A stretch of DNA of 64,000 nt, from NCBI GenBank assembly GCA_964019655.1, contig CAXHTR010000004.1, positions 930,001-994,000 of the forward strand, in the 5' to 3' direction. This DNA is from Perkinsela sp. pyNocScin1. Its lineage: Eukaryota > Euglenozoa > Kinetoplastea > Prokinetoplastida > Perkinselidae. Position 1 is the stretch's first letter. Each line of letters begins with the position of its first letter. Positions 18,046 to 27,579 of this stretch are shown here, piece after piece. Made by a program: the position numbers and the translations under genes. The notes under the pieces are model-generated. The model made no database searches and was not told the DNA's origin. It was given only the letters and a program-made list of their open reading frames with translations.

Positions 18046-18204
18046 TGTATTTTATGCACAGACTGGGGAAGAAACTTTTAATCACTCATGGTAATGACCC
18101 CTTTATTGGGTGTATCTATCGATGACTCGAGTCATGGCCTATATGTATCGCTCTTCGCTCTATTGTGCAATATTATCTATAATTTATGCGTGCGCTCTGT
18201 CAGC

Positions 18205-19518
18205 TCAGTATCTGTAGTGGGTTGGCTTGAATGGTCCTTCGACTGGAACATCAATGTACTGCGCCTGGTGTGGGAGAAGCGTAGTGAGCTTGGCGCCGAG
18301 GACGTGAAGATGGGCCTTCGCGACCTTCTCGTCGAGCTCCTTCGGAAGGAAGTATACTTCCTTTTGAAGTCCCTTGGGGTACTTGTCGTTGTCGCGGTTG
18401 GTCCAGAGTTCAATCTGAGCGAGAACCTGGTTGCTGAACGAGGTCGACATAACGAATGATGGGTGGCCCATAGCGCATCCAAGGTTGACAAGGCGTCCCT
18501 CAGCGAGGAGGATGATTGATCGTCCGTTGGAGAGGGTGAACTGGTCAACCTGGGGCTTGATCTCGACGTGGGATTTGCAGTTTTCCTTCAGCCATTTGAC
18601 TTGGATTTCAGTGTCGAAGTGACCGATGTTGCATAGAATTGCGTTGTCGCGCATCATGGTAAAATGCTCGGCACGAATAATATCGTCATTGCCAGTGCAT
18701 GTAACAACGATGTGTGCATCACCAATAACGTTCTCCACCGTGTTGACTTCATACCCTTCCATGCAGGCCTGCAGCGCGTTGATGGGGTCAATTTCGGCGA
18801 TGATGACGCGTGAGCCAAAGTTACGCAGGGCAGCAGCAGAGCCTTTACCAACGTCGCCATATCCGCAGACGAGAGCTGTCTTACCGGCAATCATGACGTC
18901 CGTGGCACGTTTGATTCCGTCGAGAAGAGATTCACGGCATCCATAGAGGTTATCGAACTTGGACTTGGTAACGCTGTCATTGACGTTGATGGCCGGAATG
19001 GTGAGTGAGCCACTCTTGACGCGCTTGAAGAGATTCTTGACGCCAGTTGTGGTCTCCTCGGAAATTCCGTAGATTCCGGACGCAATATCTGGGTACTTGT
19101 CGATAACAAGGTTGGTAAGGTCACCACCGTCGTCCAAGATCATGTTTGGCTTGCCGTCACCACTGAAACCCTTAATGGTCTGCTCGATGCACCATTCATA
19201 CTCCTCATCTGTCTCACCCTTCCAAGCAAAAACTGGGACTCCTGCCTGGGCAACTGCCGCAGCGGCGTGATCCTGAGTGCTGAAAATGTTGCATGATGCC
19301 CATCGGACTTCGGCTCCAAGAGCCTTAAGGGTCTCGATCAGAACTGCGGTTTGGATTGTCATGTGAAGGCAACCTGCAATCTTTGCTCCCTTGAGGGGCT
19401 GTGTAAGAGCGTACTCTTTGCGAATTTCCATAAGACCTGGCATTTCAGCCTCAGAAAGCTCGATGACTTTGCGGCCCCACTCGGCGAGCGTGATATCCTT
19501 AACTTTGTAATCAGTCAT
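18205..19518 (-). CDS. AHCY: S-adenosylhomocysteine hydrolase (adenosylhomocysteinase)
   Basis: 437 residues. It hydrolyses S-adenosylhomocysteine to adenosine and homocysteine in the cytosol and so relieves inhibition of methyltransferases. The hallmarks are present: [16 protein letters not shown] near the start, [14 protein letters not shown], the NAD-binding [33 protein letters not shown], and the C-terminal PFKPTHYRY that reaches into the partner subunit's NAD site. Length fits the family. It is the first gene of the minus cluster, next to a divergent strand switch, a place that often favours strong expression in kinetoplastids (inference). Confidence 0.97.
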   Translation of the reverse strand: MTDYKVKDITLAEWGRKVIELSEAEMPGLMEIRKEYALTQPLKGAKIAGCLHMTIQTAVLIETLKALGAEVRWASCNIFSTQDHAAAAVAQAGVPVFAWKGETDEEYEWCIEQTIKGFSGDGKPNMILDDGGDLTNLVIDKYPDIASGIYGISEETTTGVKNLFKRVKSGSLTIPAINVNDSVTKSKFDNLYGCRESLLDGIKRATDVMIAGKTALVCGYGDVGKGSAAALRNFGSRVIIAEIDPINALQACMEGYEVNTVENVIGDAHIVVTCTGNDDIIRAEHFTMMRDNAILCNIGHFDTEIQVKWLKENCKSHVEIKPQVDQFTLSNGRSIILLAEGRLVNLGCAMGHPSFVMSTSFSNQVLAQIELWTNRDNDKYPKGLQKEVYFLPKELDEKVAKAHLHVLGAKLTTLLPHQAQYIDVPVEGPFKPTHYRY

Positions 19519-20092
19519 TGCGATAAATAGCGAGACTTAGAGAAGATAGTTAAATTAAATTCTGATTAACGCTCATCTGCACCTTTACAATGTGGAGCGT
19601 TCCGTGCATCAGTACGTTGCATTTCGAAAAATCACCCTTCTTCTAGCATGATGTTATGAACATGCTGTGTATACAAGTAACGCGTACCGTATCTTATTAT
19701 TTTGAATTTTAAAGCTTTTTCAGGTTGTTTCACGCTCAAGACTTGTGATGTGTGTGACTTACGGCTTTTAGATAAAAGTTTTAGTAGATATTTTCTGCTT
19801 CAATTCACTGCATACTATTTTGATAGTATTTGCTTTGCGGCGAATTTGTATTAATTTCAGCATGGGCTGCTTTCACTGCTGAGATCCAAGGGTGCATCAC
19901 GAGAAACATCGATCAGAATTTCTCCGGCAATGCGCTTTCATTGATTTCTTTCGTCGAGCTTCACTCATGGTGTATAAATCATAAATTTTGTTGAAGCCCT
20001 CGCTGAGATGTGTCAAATTTTTACAAGGGTGAGATTGTAGGCTGGTAAAATTCTTACTTCACATGATCAATTATTTTTTCATCACCAACGAA
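19519..20092. promoter_or_regulatory. Divergent strand-switch region, candidate transcription start zone
   Basis: About 570 bp between the - strand cluster (AHCY first) and a + strand unit. It is AT-rich and contains no ORF, tRNA or repeat that I can support. The promoter role rests only on gene orientation. Confidence 0.4.
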
Positions 20093-20389
20093 ATGGGTAT
20101 TAAAGGCAAAAGAAAGAAGATGCGCCTCAGGCTTGAAAAACTTGAGAATGATAAGCGAGCGGAGGACGCTCAAGAGCAAGAAATCAAAATGAAGCAGAAT
20201 GAAATCCATGCTCTGATTGATATGGAAGCAATGTCTAAGCATCGCATAGATGAAGCGGACAGACCTAAAGTGCACCAGAAAAGTAAAGCACCTGTGAAAG
20301 GAAAAATGAAATCTATGCAAATAAAACTTTCGAAAGAGAAGTCTCAGCGGAAGAAGCGGTTCTACAATAGCTCATGGTCTACCAGGTGA
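20093..20389 (+). CDS. Small basic coiled-coil protein, hypothetical
   Basis: 98 residues from the ATG at 20093; an in-frame ATG at 20063 would add ten residues. The protein is highly charged: MGIKGKRKKMRLRLEKLEN, a Glu/Gln/Lys helix, and a Lys/Ser-rich tail. The MGIKGKRKK start and overall basicity suggest RNA or ribosome association, but no family was recognised. It is the first gene of a three-gene + unit. Confidence 0.55.
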   Translation: MGIKGKRKKMRLRLEKLENDKRAEDAQEQEIKMKQNEIHALIDMEAMSKHRIDEADRPKVHQKSKAPVKGKMKSMQIKLSKEKSQRKKRFYNSSWSTR

Positions 20390-20500
20390 TGAGGCAATCC
20401 TATTGAAAACAAAGACCATATAACTTTTAACCTTCATCTTTGGTTGAATTACTCTCTTAAGCTTAGATATGCTCATGTGCTAGAAAACACTGACCCAAAA

Positions 20501-21118
20501 ATGCGAGGCTCCTCTAAAGATTATTACGAAGAGCTAGAAGTCTCCACTCATGCTACTTCAGATGAGATACGAACTTCATACAAAAAACTGGCGCTTAGAT
20601 TCCATCCAGATCGAAATCCGGGATCCGTTGAACGCTGCCAAGAAAGGTTTAAGAAAATTAGTAGGGCTTACAAAGTTCTCTCCGACCCTAACCAGCGGTC
20701 ACTCTATGACGCGAATCCAGAGAGCTTTCACGGGACGAATGTAGATGCATCCGCACGCCCGTTCGGATTTCACAATTTCCCCGCGAATGGTTTCCATTTT
20801 TCAGCCTTTGATTCCCATTTTGGACATCACACGGGATTCCCCACTGAAATGTTCTTCGGGTCTGGTGGCTTTAGCGAGCTCGATTTATTCGATCTCTTAT
20901 TCTCTCACGGAGGATCACGGCCTCAGCGAGCTCAAGGAGCAAGCAAAACACGCAGTACAGCTTCCAAGGTGGATCTTCTCCGGCAGATACTTGCGTGCGT
21001 TACGTTTCTAGTCTTTTCGTCAGGCTGGGGAACGTACATTATATACGCAAATTTGTATCTCTTCATGTTTATCGTATGCGTCATCGTCCTTGCAGCATAC
21101 CGTAAGAACGCCCCGTGA
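20501..21118 (+). CDS. Membrane-anchored DnaJ (Hsp40) protein
   Basis: 205 residues from the ATG at 20501; the frame reaches 20444 only by a TTG. The J domain spans residues 7-72 (YYEELEVSTHATSDEIRTSY) and has the HPD motif (RFHPDRNP) that stimulates Hsp70 ATPase. A Gly/Phe/His-rich linker follows (for example GFHNFPANGFHF). The C-terminus has one long or two short membrane segments (LACVTFLVFSSGWGTYIIY and LYLFMFIVCVIVLAAY) and a short basic tail. A J domain on the cytosolic face of the ER or another organelle membrane is likely; which organelle cannot be seen. Confidence 0.85.
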   Translation: MRGSSKDYYEELEVSTHATSDEIRTSYKKLALRFHPDRNPGSVERCQERFKKISRAYKVLSDPNQRSLYDANPESFHGTNVDASARPFGFHNFPANGFHFSAFDSHFGHHTGFPTEMFFGSGGFSELDLFDLLFSHGGSRPQRAQGASKTRSTASKVDLLRQILACVTFLVFSSGWGTYIIYANLYLFMFIVCVIVLAAYRKNAP

Positions 21119-21215
21119 TCCATGGTGCACAAAATTTCAAGTTTTCATATAACAATCATTCTTCTTTGGATCTTTTTTAGTCTTAGTTTTTCGAATTTCT
21201 CAACAAAATACAAGC

Positions 21216-21503
21216 ATGAGCTACCAACAGATGATGATTCATCAGATGATGGACCAGAGTGTAATGACTGACTTCTCCAACGCTACAATTCAGTCATGCT
21301 GGAAGGCATGTTACCATGACAAGCTGGATCGCAAAGACCTCGTAGAAGGAAACCTTTCCAAGCTCACAGCAGAGCAAGGGACCTGTCAAAAGCGGTGTAT
21401 CGATCGTTTTTTCGAAGTTTACGGATTCTTGGGTGAAGCTCGAGAGCGTCGCGAGCAAGAGCAGCAAATGGGACTTCCTCCTGGTAGCTTGCCTGCGCAG
21501 TAG
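21216..21503 (+). CDS. Small Tim chaperone (Tim8/9/10/13 family)
   Basis: 95 residues. The twin CX3C motif is visible: CWKAC near residues 28-32 and CQKRC near 57-61, separated by a charged loop and flanked by helices. Small Tims form hexamers in the mitochondrial intermembrane space and carry hydrophobic carrier and beta-barrel precursors; import is driven by oxidation of the four Cys. The Met/Gln-rich start (MSYQQMMIHQMMDQ) has no cleavable presequence, as usual. I cannot tell which of Tim8/9/10/13 it is. Confidence 0.85.
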   Translation: MSYQQMMIHQMMDQSVMTDFSNATIQSCWKACYHDKLDRKDLVEGNLSKLTAEQGTCQKRCIDRFFEVYGFLGEARERREQEQQMGLPPGSLPAQ

Positions 21504-22110
21504 CGTATATCCACCCAAGTGTGTATCAATAAAAAATTGGGAAATTTCTCTCGTAAATCAGAATAAAAATAATTTCGTAGATGCTTACCTTATACTAAAT
21601 GCCCTCTGCATTTCGCCGCCCCAAGTTTTATGAGCCCCAAGTCATATTTCTTCTTTTTTGATGTTAAGGGTGACTTGCGAGTGAGCCATTGCTATTCAGA
21701 TTGATTGGAAGCTACATGAGATCAATGTTTCACGGAATCATGGCAACTGGCATGTTACCACTATAACCTATGAGATGAACGCGTTTATCCTCACTTGTTA
21801 TGGATTCTGCTATTCTAGTCACTGGCCCCATCTGGCGAACGTTCAGGCTGCCTTTCCAAAAAGTGAACTAATTTCAATGTCTCTGCTAACAACTCTATTC
21901 AGTCTTCTATTTCATCGATCTGAAGATGATGTCAGGCAGGCTGAAATCTTTTATTCATAAGGACGAAGGGCACTCGAACTCGAAAGCCCTTTTTGTATGA
22001 TTGTACACTTTTGTCGAACTGTCCGCTTCATGCTACGACCAAAAATTGAAGACAGGAAAAATAGGCAAATCTCATTCACAAAGTTTTTGCAGGACATTTT
22101 AAAAGACAGA
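21504..22110. other. Convergent strand-switch region, no gene recognised
   Basis: 607 bp between the stops of the Tim gene (+) and the PA2G4 gene (-). A 61-codon ORF at 21775-21960 has no family features. A hairpin with a T run lies at 21966-21994. No tRNA found by eye. Confidence 0.5.
21966..21994 (+). terminator. Hairpin followed by T run in convergent region
   Basis: AAGGGC at 21966-21971 pairs with GCCCTT at 21986-21991; the inner part adds TCG/CGA pairing after two mismatches, and five T follow. It sits where convergent transcription must end. A bacterial-type terminator is not expected in a nucleus, so the role is uncertain. Confidence 0.2.
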
Positions 22111-23487
22111 CTAATCGAGGTCGTTAGCTAAGGCCTGAAGAGGTCCAACAATCTTCGCATAGATTTTGTCTTCGTGTTCTTCCTTTGCAACGTTCTTAAG
22201 AATTGATCGACTTGCTGAGCGTATTTCTGCCATTTGATCTGCATCATACAGACCTTGTACGTCTCCACACATAACCTGAGTTTTATTCTCTGCAACAATA
22301 ACTGTGCAGCACGCACGAGCAGTAGTCACGTGCTTCTTGCTCTCCAGTACAGGAAAAGCATCAAGTAAATGATTCTCGACGAGTGATTTCACGCCCATTG
22401 CAGACTTTATCTCAGAATCTTCGAAAATTGTTCTACCGATGAAAGGAAACGTAAGAAACTTTTCCTTTATAATTCCCATGGCTTTGTTTGCAACGTTCGG
22501 GCGGATAGGCTTTTGATAAATATTTCGTGCGAAAAGCGTTGTTGCATGAACGTCACTCGGCACAAGGTCGTAAAGCTTCTTCTCATCGCTGCTGGTCATC
22601 TGATGCAAATGCGTCGGAAAAGCAAACACATCATCCACTCTCGTTGCAGACGGCTTGTCGATGGTACCGAAGAGAACATCGATGTGATAAATTTTGCCTA
22701 TTTCTATTGAAAATTCGTTCGTATCTTTTTCAATGTCTTCATAAGACCGGCTGAAGAATGCACTTCGTCCATTTAAGACGAACCTTTTCATTTCATGCGA
22801 AAGAGCATTCGGAAGCGCTGTGACGTTATACTTTTTGGCCACGCTTTCTATGACAGCGCGAATATCGTGGCTTGTAGAACCTGGTTGCAACTGCTCAACT
22901 GCCTTTTCTAAAGCTTCGTTGCAAGCTATTATTAGCGCAAGCCGACGATTCTGCAACAGAACTTCAGGAGAAAACCTTTCAGTATCCTCACTTTCACTTG
23001 CAGACTGCTCTGGGATGTAGGTAGTACGGCTGGCCATGGTAGGATAGCCATCAATGTGGCAGCCAACGGAGATTTTTACGACATCATGGGCATTTATCTT
23101 CTGCTCTTCATTGAAAGAGCTGTAATTGCACACCACATTATTGATTGAAACCGTTGTTGGAAAGCAAAGGCCTTTTGAAATTCTGGACTTAACTACGGGA
23201 TCCACTGTTTTGATGAATTCCTTCTCGGATAATTCCCTAATGAGTTTATCACAGTCTTCGCAAATTTCTTTTGATGTAACTCCTGGCTGCCTCGACATTT
23301 TTACCCCACGTTCTAATGCAGCCTGGGTTATTTTCGATGCTAGCGTAAGCTTCGTGCGCACATTGGAATTCTCAATCGTCTCATCATGGGCGCTTTCTTT
23401 CTGTTTCTTGATAGCTGTAACTGCACTTTCTACATTTTCTTCTGGTTCTCTTCTACGCTTCGTACCCACTGCCATGGTTGATGACAT
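22111..23487 (-). CDS. PA2G4/EBP1-like protein (methionine aminopeptidase fold)
   Basis: 458 residues from the ATG at 23487. An upstream in-frame ATG at 23589 would add a hydrophobic stretch unusual for the family. The pita-bread fold is readable: a helical start (SRQPGVTSKEICEDCDKLI), CFPTTVSINNVVCNY, HDVVKISVGCHIDGYPTMA, SHEMKRFVLNG and YHIDVLFGT. The end has RTIFEDSEIKSAMGVKSLVENHLL and an MCGD strand, as in PA2G4. The metal ligands of active aminopeptidases are not maintained in the usual pattern, which agrees with a non-enzymatic ribosome-binding role. An N-terminal TKRRREPEE may be a nuclear or nucleolar signal. ARX1 is the main alternative. Confidence 0.8.
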   Translation of the reverse strand: MSSTMAVGTKRRREPEENVESAVTAIKKQKESAHDETIENSNVRTKLTLASKITQAALERGVKMSRQPGVTSKEICEDCDKLIRELSEKEFIKTVDPVVKSRISKGLCFPTTVSINNVVCNYSSFNEEQKINAHDVVKISVGCHIDGYPTMASRTTYIPEQSASESEDTERFSPEVLLQNRRLALIIACNEALEKAVEQLQPGSTSHDIRAVIESVAKKYNVTALPNALSHEMKRFVLNGRSAFFSRSYEDIEKDTNEFSIEIGKIYHIDVLFGTIDKPSATRVDDVFAFPTHLHQMTSSDEKKLYDLVPSDVHATTLFARNIYQKPIRPNVANKAMGIIKEKFLTFPFIGRTIFEDSEIKSAMGVKSLVENHLLDAFPVLESKKHVTTARACCTVIVAENKTQVMCGDVQGLYDADQMAEIRSASRSILKNVAKEEHEDKIYAKIVGPLQALANDLD

Positions 23488-23843
23488 TACAATCCTCGAT
23501 GTGAAAGATATCAAGAAAGGTAAATTGCAATATGAACGCGGGTATTTATTTCGGAAAGAAAAGGAGCAGAAAAGGTTTTTACAGCTCATTCACGGCTTAT
23601 TTTCTTCGCATTGCATTGCAATGCATGCTGAAAATTATGTCTTTGAGGGATGACGAAAACCTCTCCCCGAAATTTACTCAGCGATGGCGTGTCATTTACA
23701 CCGTGTATTTAATCAACTAAGCAACCGCGGTGGTTACACAATTAATATGATCAATGTCGCGCGTGACCGTTAAGTAAAATCATTTTTTATTTATTCTTCT
23801 CTCGGTGTATATAAATCATTTGCATCTGCTGTAAAATAATTTC
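23488..23843. promoter_or_regulatory. Short divergent strand-switch region
   Basis: 356 bp between PA2G4 (-) and COQ4 (+). It contains a near-perfect palindrome AACCGCGGTGGTT at about 23723-23735 and T-rich sequence before the COQ4 ATG. Orientation alone suggests a bidirectional start zone. Confidence 0.35.
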
Positions 23844-24668
23844 ATGTCTGTGCCTAAAATTGTCCCACTTACTCTGCTTCAGCGCTCGATTTTACTAAGT
23901 GGCTCTGCAATAGGAACTCTCGTGGATCCTACGAGGGGTGATCTTCTCGCAGCATTAACTGAGACTGCTTTTCCTATTTGCTCACTTCGAAAAGTGAGAA
24001 ATATCATGATGCAAAATACAACCGGGAGATACATATTAGATGAGAAACCGCGCATCACTGACGAGATGCTAGCGAAATGGTCCAAGCTCAGAAAAAGCAA
24101 TGATAAAAAAACATTTGCGTACGCCTACATAAATTATATGAATAGCAATGGGTTTACACCAAGTGGGCGATCTGAAGTTCGCTTTTTGCGTAAGCCAGAC
24201 AATCTTTTGAATAGGCTTGGGATAAGAATCTCGAAAACAGTAGATGATGCAGAATTCGCGGACCTTGTGTACATCTTACAGCGATATAGAGAAACCCACG
24301 ATTTCCTCCATGCCTTAACAGGATTATCTTCATCCGAATACGACGAAGGTTTGCTGAAGTACTTTGAATGGACGCAGATGGGGCTTCCTACAAATCTCCT
24401 GTCTGTAGCTGGTGCAGGAATTCGTATAGGCATAAATAGCGCTACCAAACGATATTTATGCCAGATTAATGGTAACTTCGATCGTAGCGAAGGTGGTCCG
24501 TCCTTTCCTCGTAGACTCAAGTGGATGCAGAAAGTTTCGAAGGACTTCAAGCATTCGAATGGCAACAAAAACTTCTTCTATTTAAATAGATTATGGGAAA
24601 AGGACATCGAAAGCGGTATATCACTGCAGAAAATTCGTGAAGACCTCAACATCTCGAAGCATTTCTAG
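23844..24668 (+). CDS. COQ4: Ubiquinone biosynthesis protein COQ4
   Basis: 274 residues. The diagnostic zinc-ligand motif HDxxH-x11-E is intact: H152, D153, H156 and E168 in ETHDFLHALTG and the following YDEG. Upstream RGDLLAALTE and the second half GLLKYFEW also fit the family. COQ4 is a peripheral matrix protein of the coenzyme Q synthome and is reported to act in ring C1 oxidative decarboxylation. No strong cleavable presequence is visible. Length is usual. It opens a two-gene + unit. Confidence 0.9.
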   Translation: MSVPKIVPLTLLQRSILLSGSAIGTLVDPTRGDLLAALTETAFPICSLRKVRNIMMQNTTGRYILDEKPRITDEMLAKWSKLRKSNDKKTFAYAYINYMNSNGFTPSGRSEVRFLRKPDNLLNRLGIRISKTVDDAEFADLVYILQRYRETHDFLHALTGLSSSEYDEGLLKYFEWTQMGLPTNLLSVAGAGIRIGINSATKRYLCQINGNFDRSEGGPSFPRRLKWMQKVSKDFKHSNGNKNFFYLNRLWEKDIESGISLQKIREDLNISKHF

Positions 24669-24804
24669 CTAAGGGGTGTCGAAATGCTATTTATTTTCGA
24701 AATACTCAAACGGAAGATCGGATTTTTTTAAATGATATCTTTTTCTTCAGAATTCCTTTTTTCACATGTTCATACTAACACGCGAGTAACTTACGCAACC
24801 CATC

Positions 24805-26433
24805 ATGCTCACTTCTCACAACGTTTACACTAAGCTTCCTTCTCAATTCTTGATTCTCACGATATCGTGCATCTTTTGCAGCGTAGCGACCACGAGTTTT
24901 GACCAAGAGTTTGCCGATGATGAATTATATCACTACACTTTCCCAAACCATGAGCCATGGGAGTCTGTCGGAACTATTGAACAAGAATTTCTCAAAGAAC
25001 AAGAATTTAACACTTTTGCTCTCCAAAACCAAATGCATTCTGCTGGAACTCATGACTTCACGGTGGAACCGCTAACACATTCATCTCTGAACTGGCCTGT
25101 TTCGCAGCCGTTTGTGGAGTCACCACCTGCTATCGGCCGTAAACCATCCATAGCTAATAGCAAGAAAAGGCAACGTGGTGTCGTCGAAAAACCATTCGAC
25201 ATCAAGCCGAAGGCACAAAAGCGCGCCAAAAAGGAAGAACCTGTCTTCGTCTCTATGCCAGGGAAGGAAAATGCTGTAAAGCAATTTCCGTCTGCGCTGA
25301 AGCCGCACATTCCGATAACGACTGTGCTTACACCGCTTCAGGTTTACGAACAGAAGGGTATCACTGGCATCAATCTCCTTGTTAACGGCGAGAGCATCGA
25401 AAGTATCTGTGGCGGACCGGTCTTTTTACCGGACTTCGCGCAGAGCATTGCATCAAACCTACATATTGCGAGAGAGGCAGATTCCCTCGGGTGTATCAAA
25501 TTCAACCGCAAGCCGACCGAATCAAACATTCAGAACATTCTGAAAACGGTCCAGGCACGCCTACGAATGCCACACGTTATGATTCCCGACGGAAGCGCCC
25601 TCGACGATGCAGTTGTTTTCGATCGGGTCAAAGAGGTCACCAAAGTGCTAGCTGGTAAAAACCTTGACACTTTCCTCGACAAGGTCTTCTTCCAAGAAAG
25701 CGAGGAGTACCTTGCGAACAAGTCACCGCACCGCGACTCCCTCGAGAACGGACACTATCGGTACTTCACACGACACATGCAGTTCGAGATTCATCTCTTG
25801 GAGATACTCCGCAGGCACTACCCGCGTCAAGCAGATCGCAAGCCGCTCCGGCAGGCGACCACCGCGGCGCAACCGGCCGGCCAGATTGCTGACTCCTATA
25901 ACATTCGCAGTGAGGTTGATTACGCGCAGCCACGGACAGCGTTCCAGCTTGATCTTATCCGAGCACTGAAGGTGCACCTCGAGAAGCTGCCTGATCCGCC
26001 ACGGCTCAAGAAAAACGCTATCCTTCCCGCGCTCACGCAGCTTAAAATGGACATCGCAGACGAGATGTACTCGCACGCAGACTGCATCGACCAACAGAAC
26101 ATCAACAATCTCGCACGGCTTGCGAAGCGAAGTCTCGAAAAAGGTGGAAACCGGCTTGATGCGCGGCACATCGTTCAGCAGCTCGCCTTCCGCTACACGT
26201 TCAACGCGCGCTACCTTCTCTTCCAGGAACACAGCGGTAAGATCGCCATGAACAGCCGTGAACGCTGCAGCTTCGTTACAAACACCGACGCTGTCGTCGC
26301 GAGACTGAGCGCTGAAAAGAGCTTTGCGCGCGATGTGCCGGGCATGTTCTGCGACATGATTCAATTCATCGCGAGCAAAGGAGCGAACGACCAAAAGAGC
26401 ACACCGATCACGAAACCAATCACAGATTATTGA
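24805..26433 (+). CDS. Candidate secreted protein with NLS-like sequence, unknown family
   Basis: 542 residues, not recognised. The start is hydrophobic and signal-like (SQFLILTISCIFCSVATTS, possible cleavage near residue 30). An acidic, aromatic region follows. Around residues 110-150 there are two basic clusters (NSKKRQRGVVEK and PKAQKRAKKEE) that resemble a bipartite nuclear localisation signal. The rest (about 180-520) looks like a helical domain without membrane segments. The first third is AT-rich while the rest is clearly GC-rich, so the gene may be a composite. It is the last gene before the transposon-derived repeats. A secreted, nucleus-bound protein is only a hypothesis. Confidence 0.75.
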   Translation: MLTSHNVYTKLPSQFLILTISCIFCSVATTSFDQEFADDELYHYTFPNHEPWESVGTIEQEFLKEQEFNTFALQNQMHSAGTHDFTVEPLTHSSLNWPVSQPFVESPPAIGRKPSIANSKKRQRGVVEKPFDIKPKAQKRAKKEEPVFVSMPGKENAVKQFPSALKPHIPITTVLTPLQVYEQKGITGINLLVNGESIESICGGPVFLPDFAQSIASNLHIAREADSLGCIKFNRKPTESNIQNILKTVQARLRMPHVMIPDGSALDDAVVFDRVKEVTKVLAGKNLDTFLDKVFFQESEEYLANKSPHRDSLENGHYRYFTRHMQFEIHLLEILRRHYPRQADRKPLRQATTAAQPAGQIADSYNIRSEVDYAQPRTAFQLDLIRALKVHLEKLPDPPRLKKNAILPALTQLKMDIADEMYSHADCIDQQNINNLARLAKRSLEKGGNRLDARHIVQQLAFRYTFNARYLLFQEHSGKIAMNSRERCSFVTNTDAVVARLSAEKSFARDVPGMFCDMIQFIASKGANDQKSTPITKPITDY

Positions 26434-27066
26434 GAAAATGCTGGGCTGCAAGTTGCTGCGGCACAGTGATCACGAAAAATGGACATTCACGTTATGTTAA
26501 TGCACTGAAATAATACGCACACCTGTACATACTGGGCTTTAGAACACATTGGGCTTATAGATATTAAAATTTGGAAATCGCTGGGCGGGCCTTTGCGTGG
26601 CCCGACCACTGGGCTTATGAGCGATTTCACTGGGCTTCTGGACAAAAAAATTGGGCTTTTAAGGAAAATATAAAATATATATACATATATAGAAGGTATG
26701 TGTGCCATTTTTACTCGTCGTGCATTATTTGTAACGTGTTATTAGGCGATATGAATGTTAATATGAGATCTTCAAGGTGTGCGTGCATCGTGTGGCCCAA
26801 AAATCGCGTCCAATCAGTCTTGTAATGCAGGCAAGGGTGCTCAAACAAGAAAGGCCCTACAGCAGCTCATGCATAATACAACGCACCGACTGAGAAGTTA
26901 TGCAATTTATCAGTAGTAGTTACTGATGCTGATCAGTGGAATCGTTGATCTCACAAAGCACATAGCGTTTTCATCCTCTGAACAGCCATTAAAATGAGAT
27001 GGCGAGCAACATCACGAACAGGAGCTTCAGCGCCGAGCACTGATGGTCTGTGTGCAGCCTATCATG
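26434..27066. other. Gene-free region before the tandem repeats
   Basis: 633 bp. It holds a short array of TGGGCTT motifs (26443-26660) and a CGGGCC/GGCCCG hairpin near 26587-26605. The rest shows no gene or recognised element. Confidence 0.5.
26443..26660 (+). repeat. Spaced TGGGCTT motif array
   Basis: TGGGC(TT) occurs about seven times, mostly 25-50 bp apart (near 26443, 26532, 26550, 26582, 26610, 26631 and 26652). Five of these read [CT]TGGGCTT followed by an A/T-rich stretch. Spacing is irregular, so it is a motif cluster and not a true tandem repeat. Confidence 0.5.
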
Positions 27067-27096
27067 ATTAAGATCCTTCATGCCTGTAAAGGATCA

Positions 27097-27336
27097 TCAT
27101 GATGATCTTGATTGATTACTATATGCACTCTTTTCAACAGTGTGTCCACTGTTTCGGTGATGGTATACCGTTCGCGTTATATTTTGCTCACTAGCCAATG
27201 CCCAGATCAATTTGCGGTTCGCGGCGGTGTTGTTGCGTAGGAGAGTCAAGTCACCACTCATGCGCCGCTTGCAGATGCCCCAGAGGTTCTCAATGCAGTT
27301 GAAGTCGGGTTAAGGTAACCGTAGTGTAAGTTCATT
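27097..27336 (-). pseudogene. Tc1/mariner-like transposase, C-terminal fragment (copy 1)
   Basis: The minus frame reads LRLP-stop-PDFNCIENLWGICKRR. This matches the Tc1/mariner C-terminal motif PDLNPIENLWG that carries the last catalytic acidic residue. An in-frame TAA stands where the family has a Trp-containing stretch, and a few residues are missing, so the fragment is dead. It ends at a TGA inside the palindrome GATCATCATGATGATC. Confidence 0.65.
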
Positions 27337-27486
27337 GCTGGCACAATGCTTCATATCTATGTTCAATGAAATTTGGTGGCCTGCGCAAAAAGAACCGAGC
27401 AGACTGCAACACACAGCAACAGAACATCACAACAGAAAAATATAACGCACACGGCATACCGTCACCGAAGCAGTGGACACACTGCT
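27137..27486. repeat. Inverted repeat pair inside the 906-bp unit
   Basis: CAGTGTGTCCACTG and the following 35 bases (arm 27137-27187) recur inverted at about 27437-27486, with a handful of substitutions. About 250 bp separate the arms. The same pair occurs 906 and 1812 bp later. They look like terminal inverted repeats of an inner element. Confidence 0.6.
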
Positions 27487-27579
27487 TATCATCATTATTT
27501 TATCTGAGTGTCGTAAAGCCTTGTTTTGTCTTTACCACCGTGATATTTTTGCAAGATTACACAAAGTTTTGCAAGATCA

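Noticed and set aside
21775..21960. 61-codon + ORF in the convergent region
   Set aside because: Short, no features, not in line with the surrounding gene boundaries.
21955..22000. tRNA gene on the minus strand
   Set aside because: GAGTTCGAGT looks like a T-arm loop, but the needed 5-bp stem does not pair and no anticodon or D arm is present upstream.
26487..26708. Minus ORF of 73 codons with SP-x-x-x-S repeats
   Set aside because: The pattern comes from the TGGGCTT motifs read in reverse; no other coding evidence.
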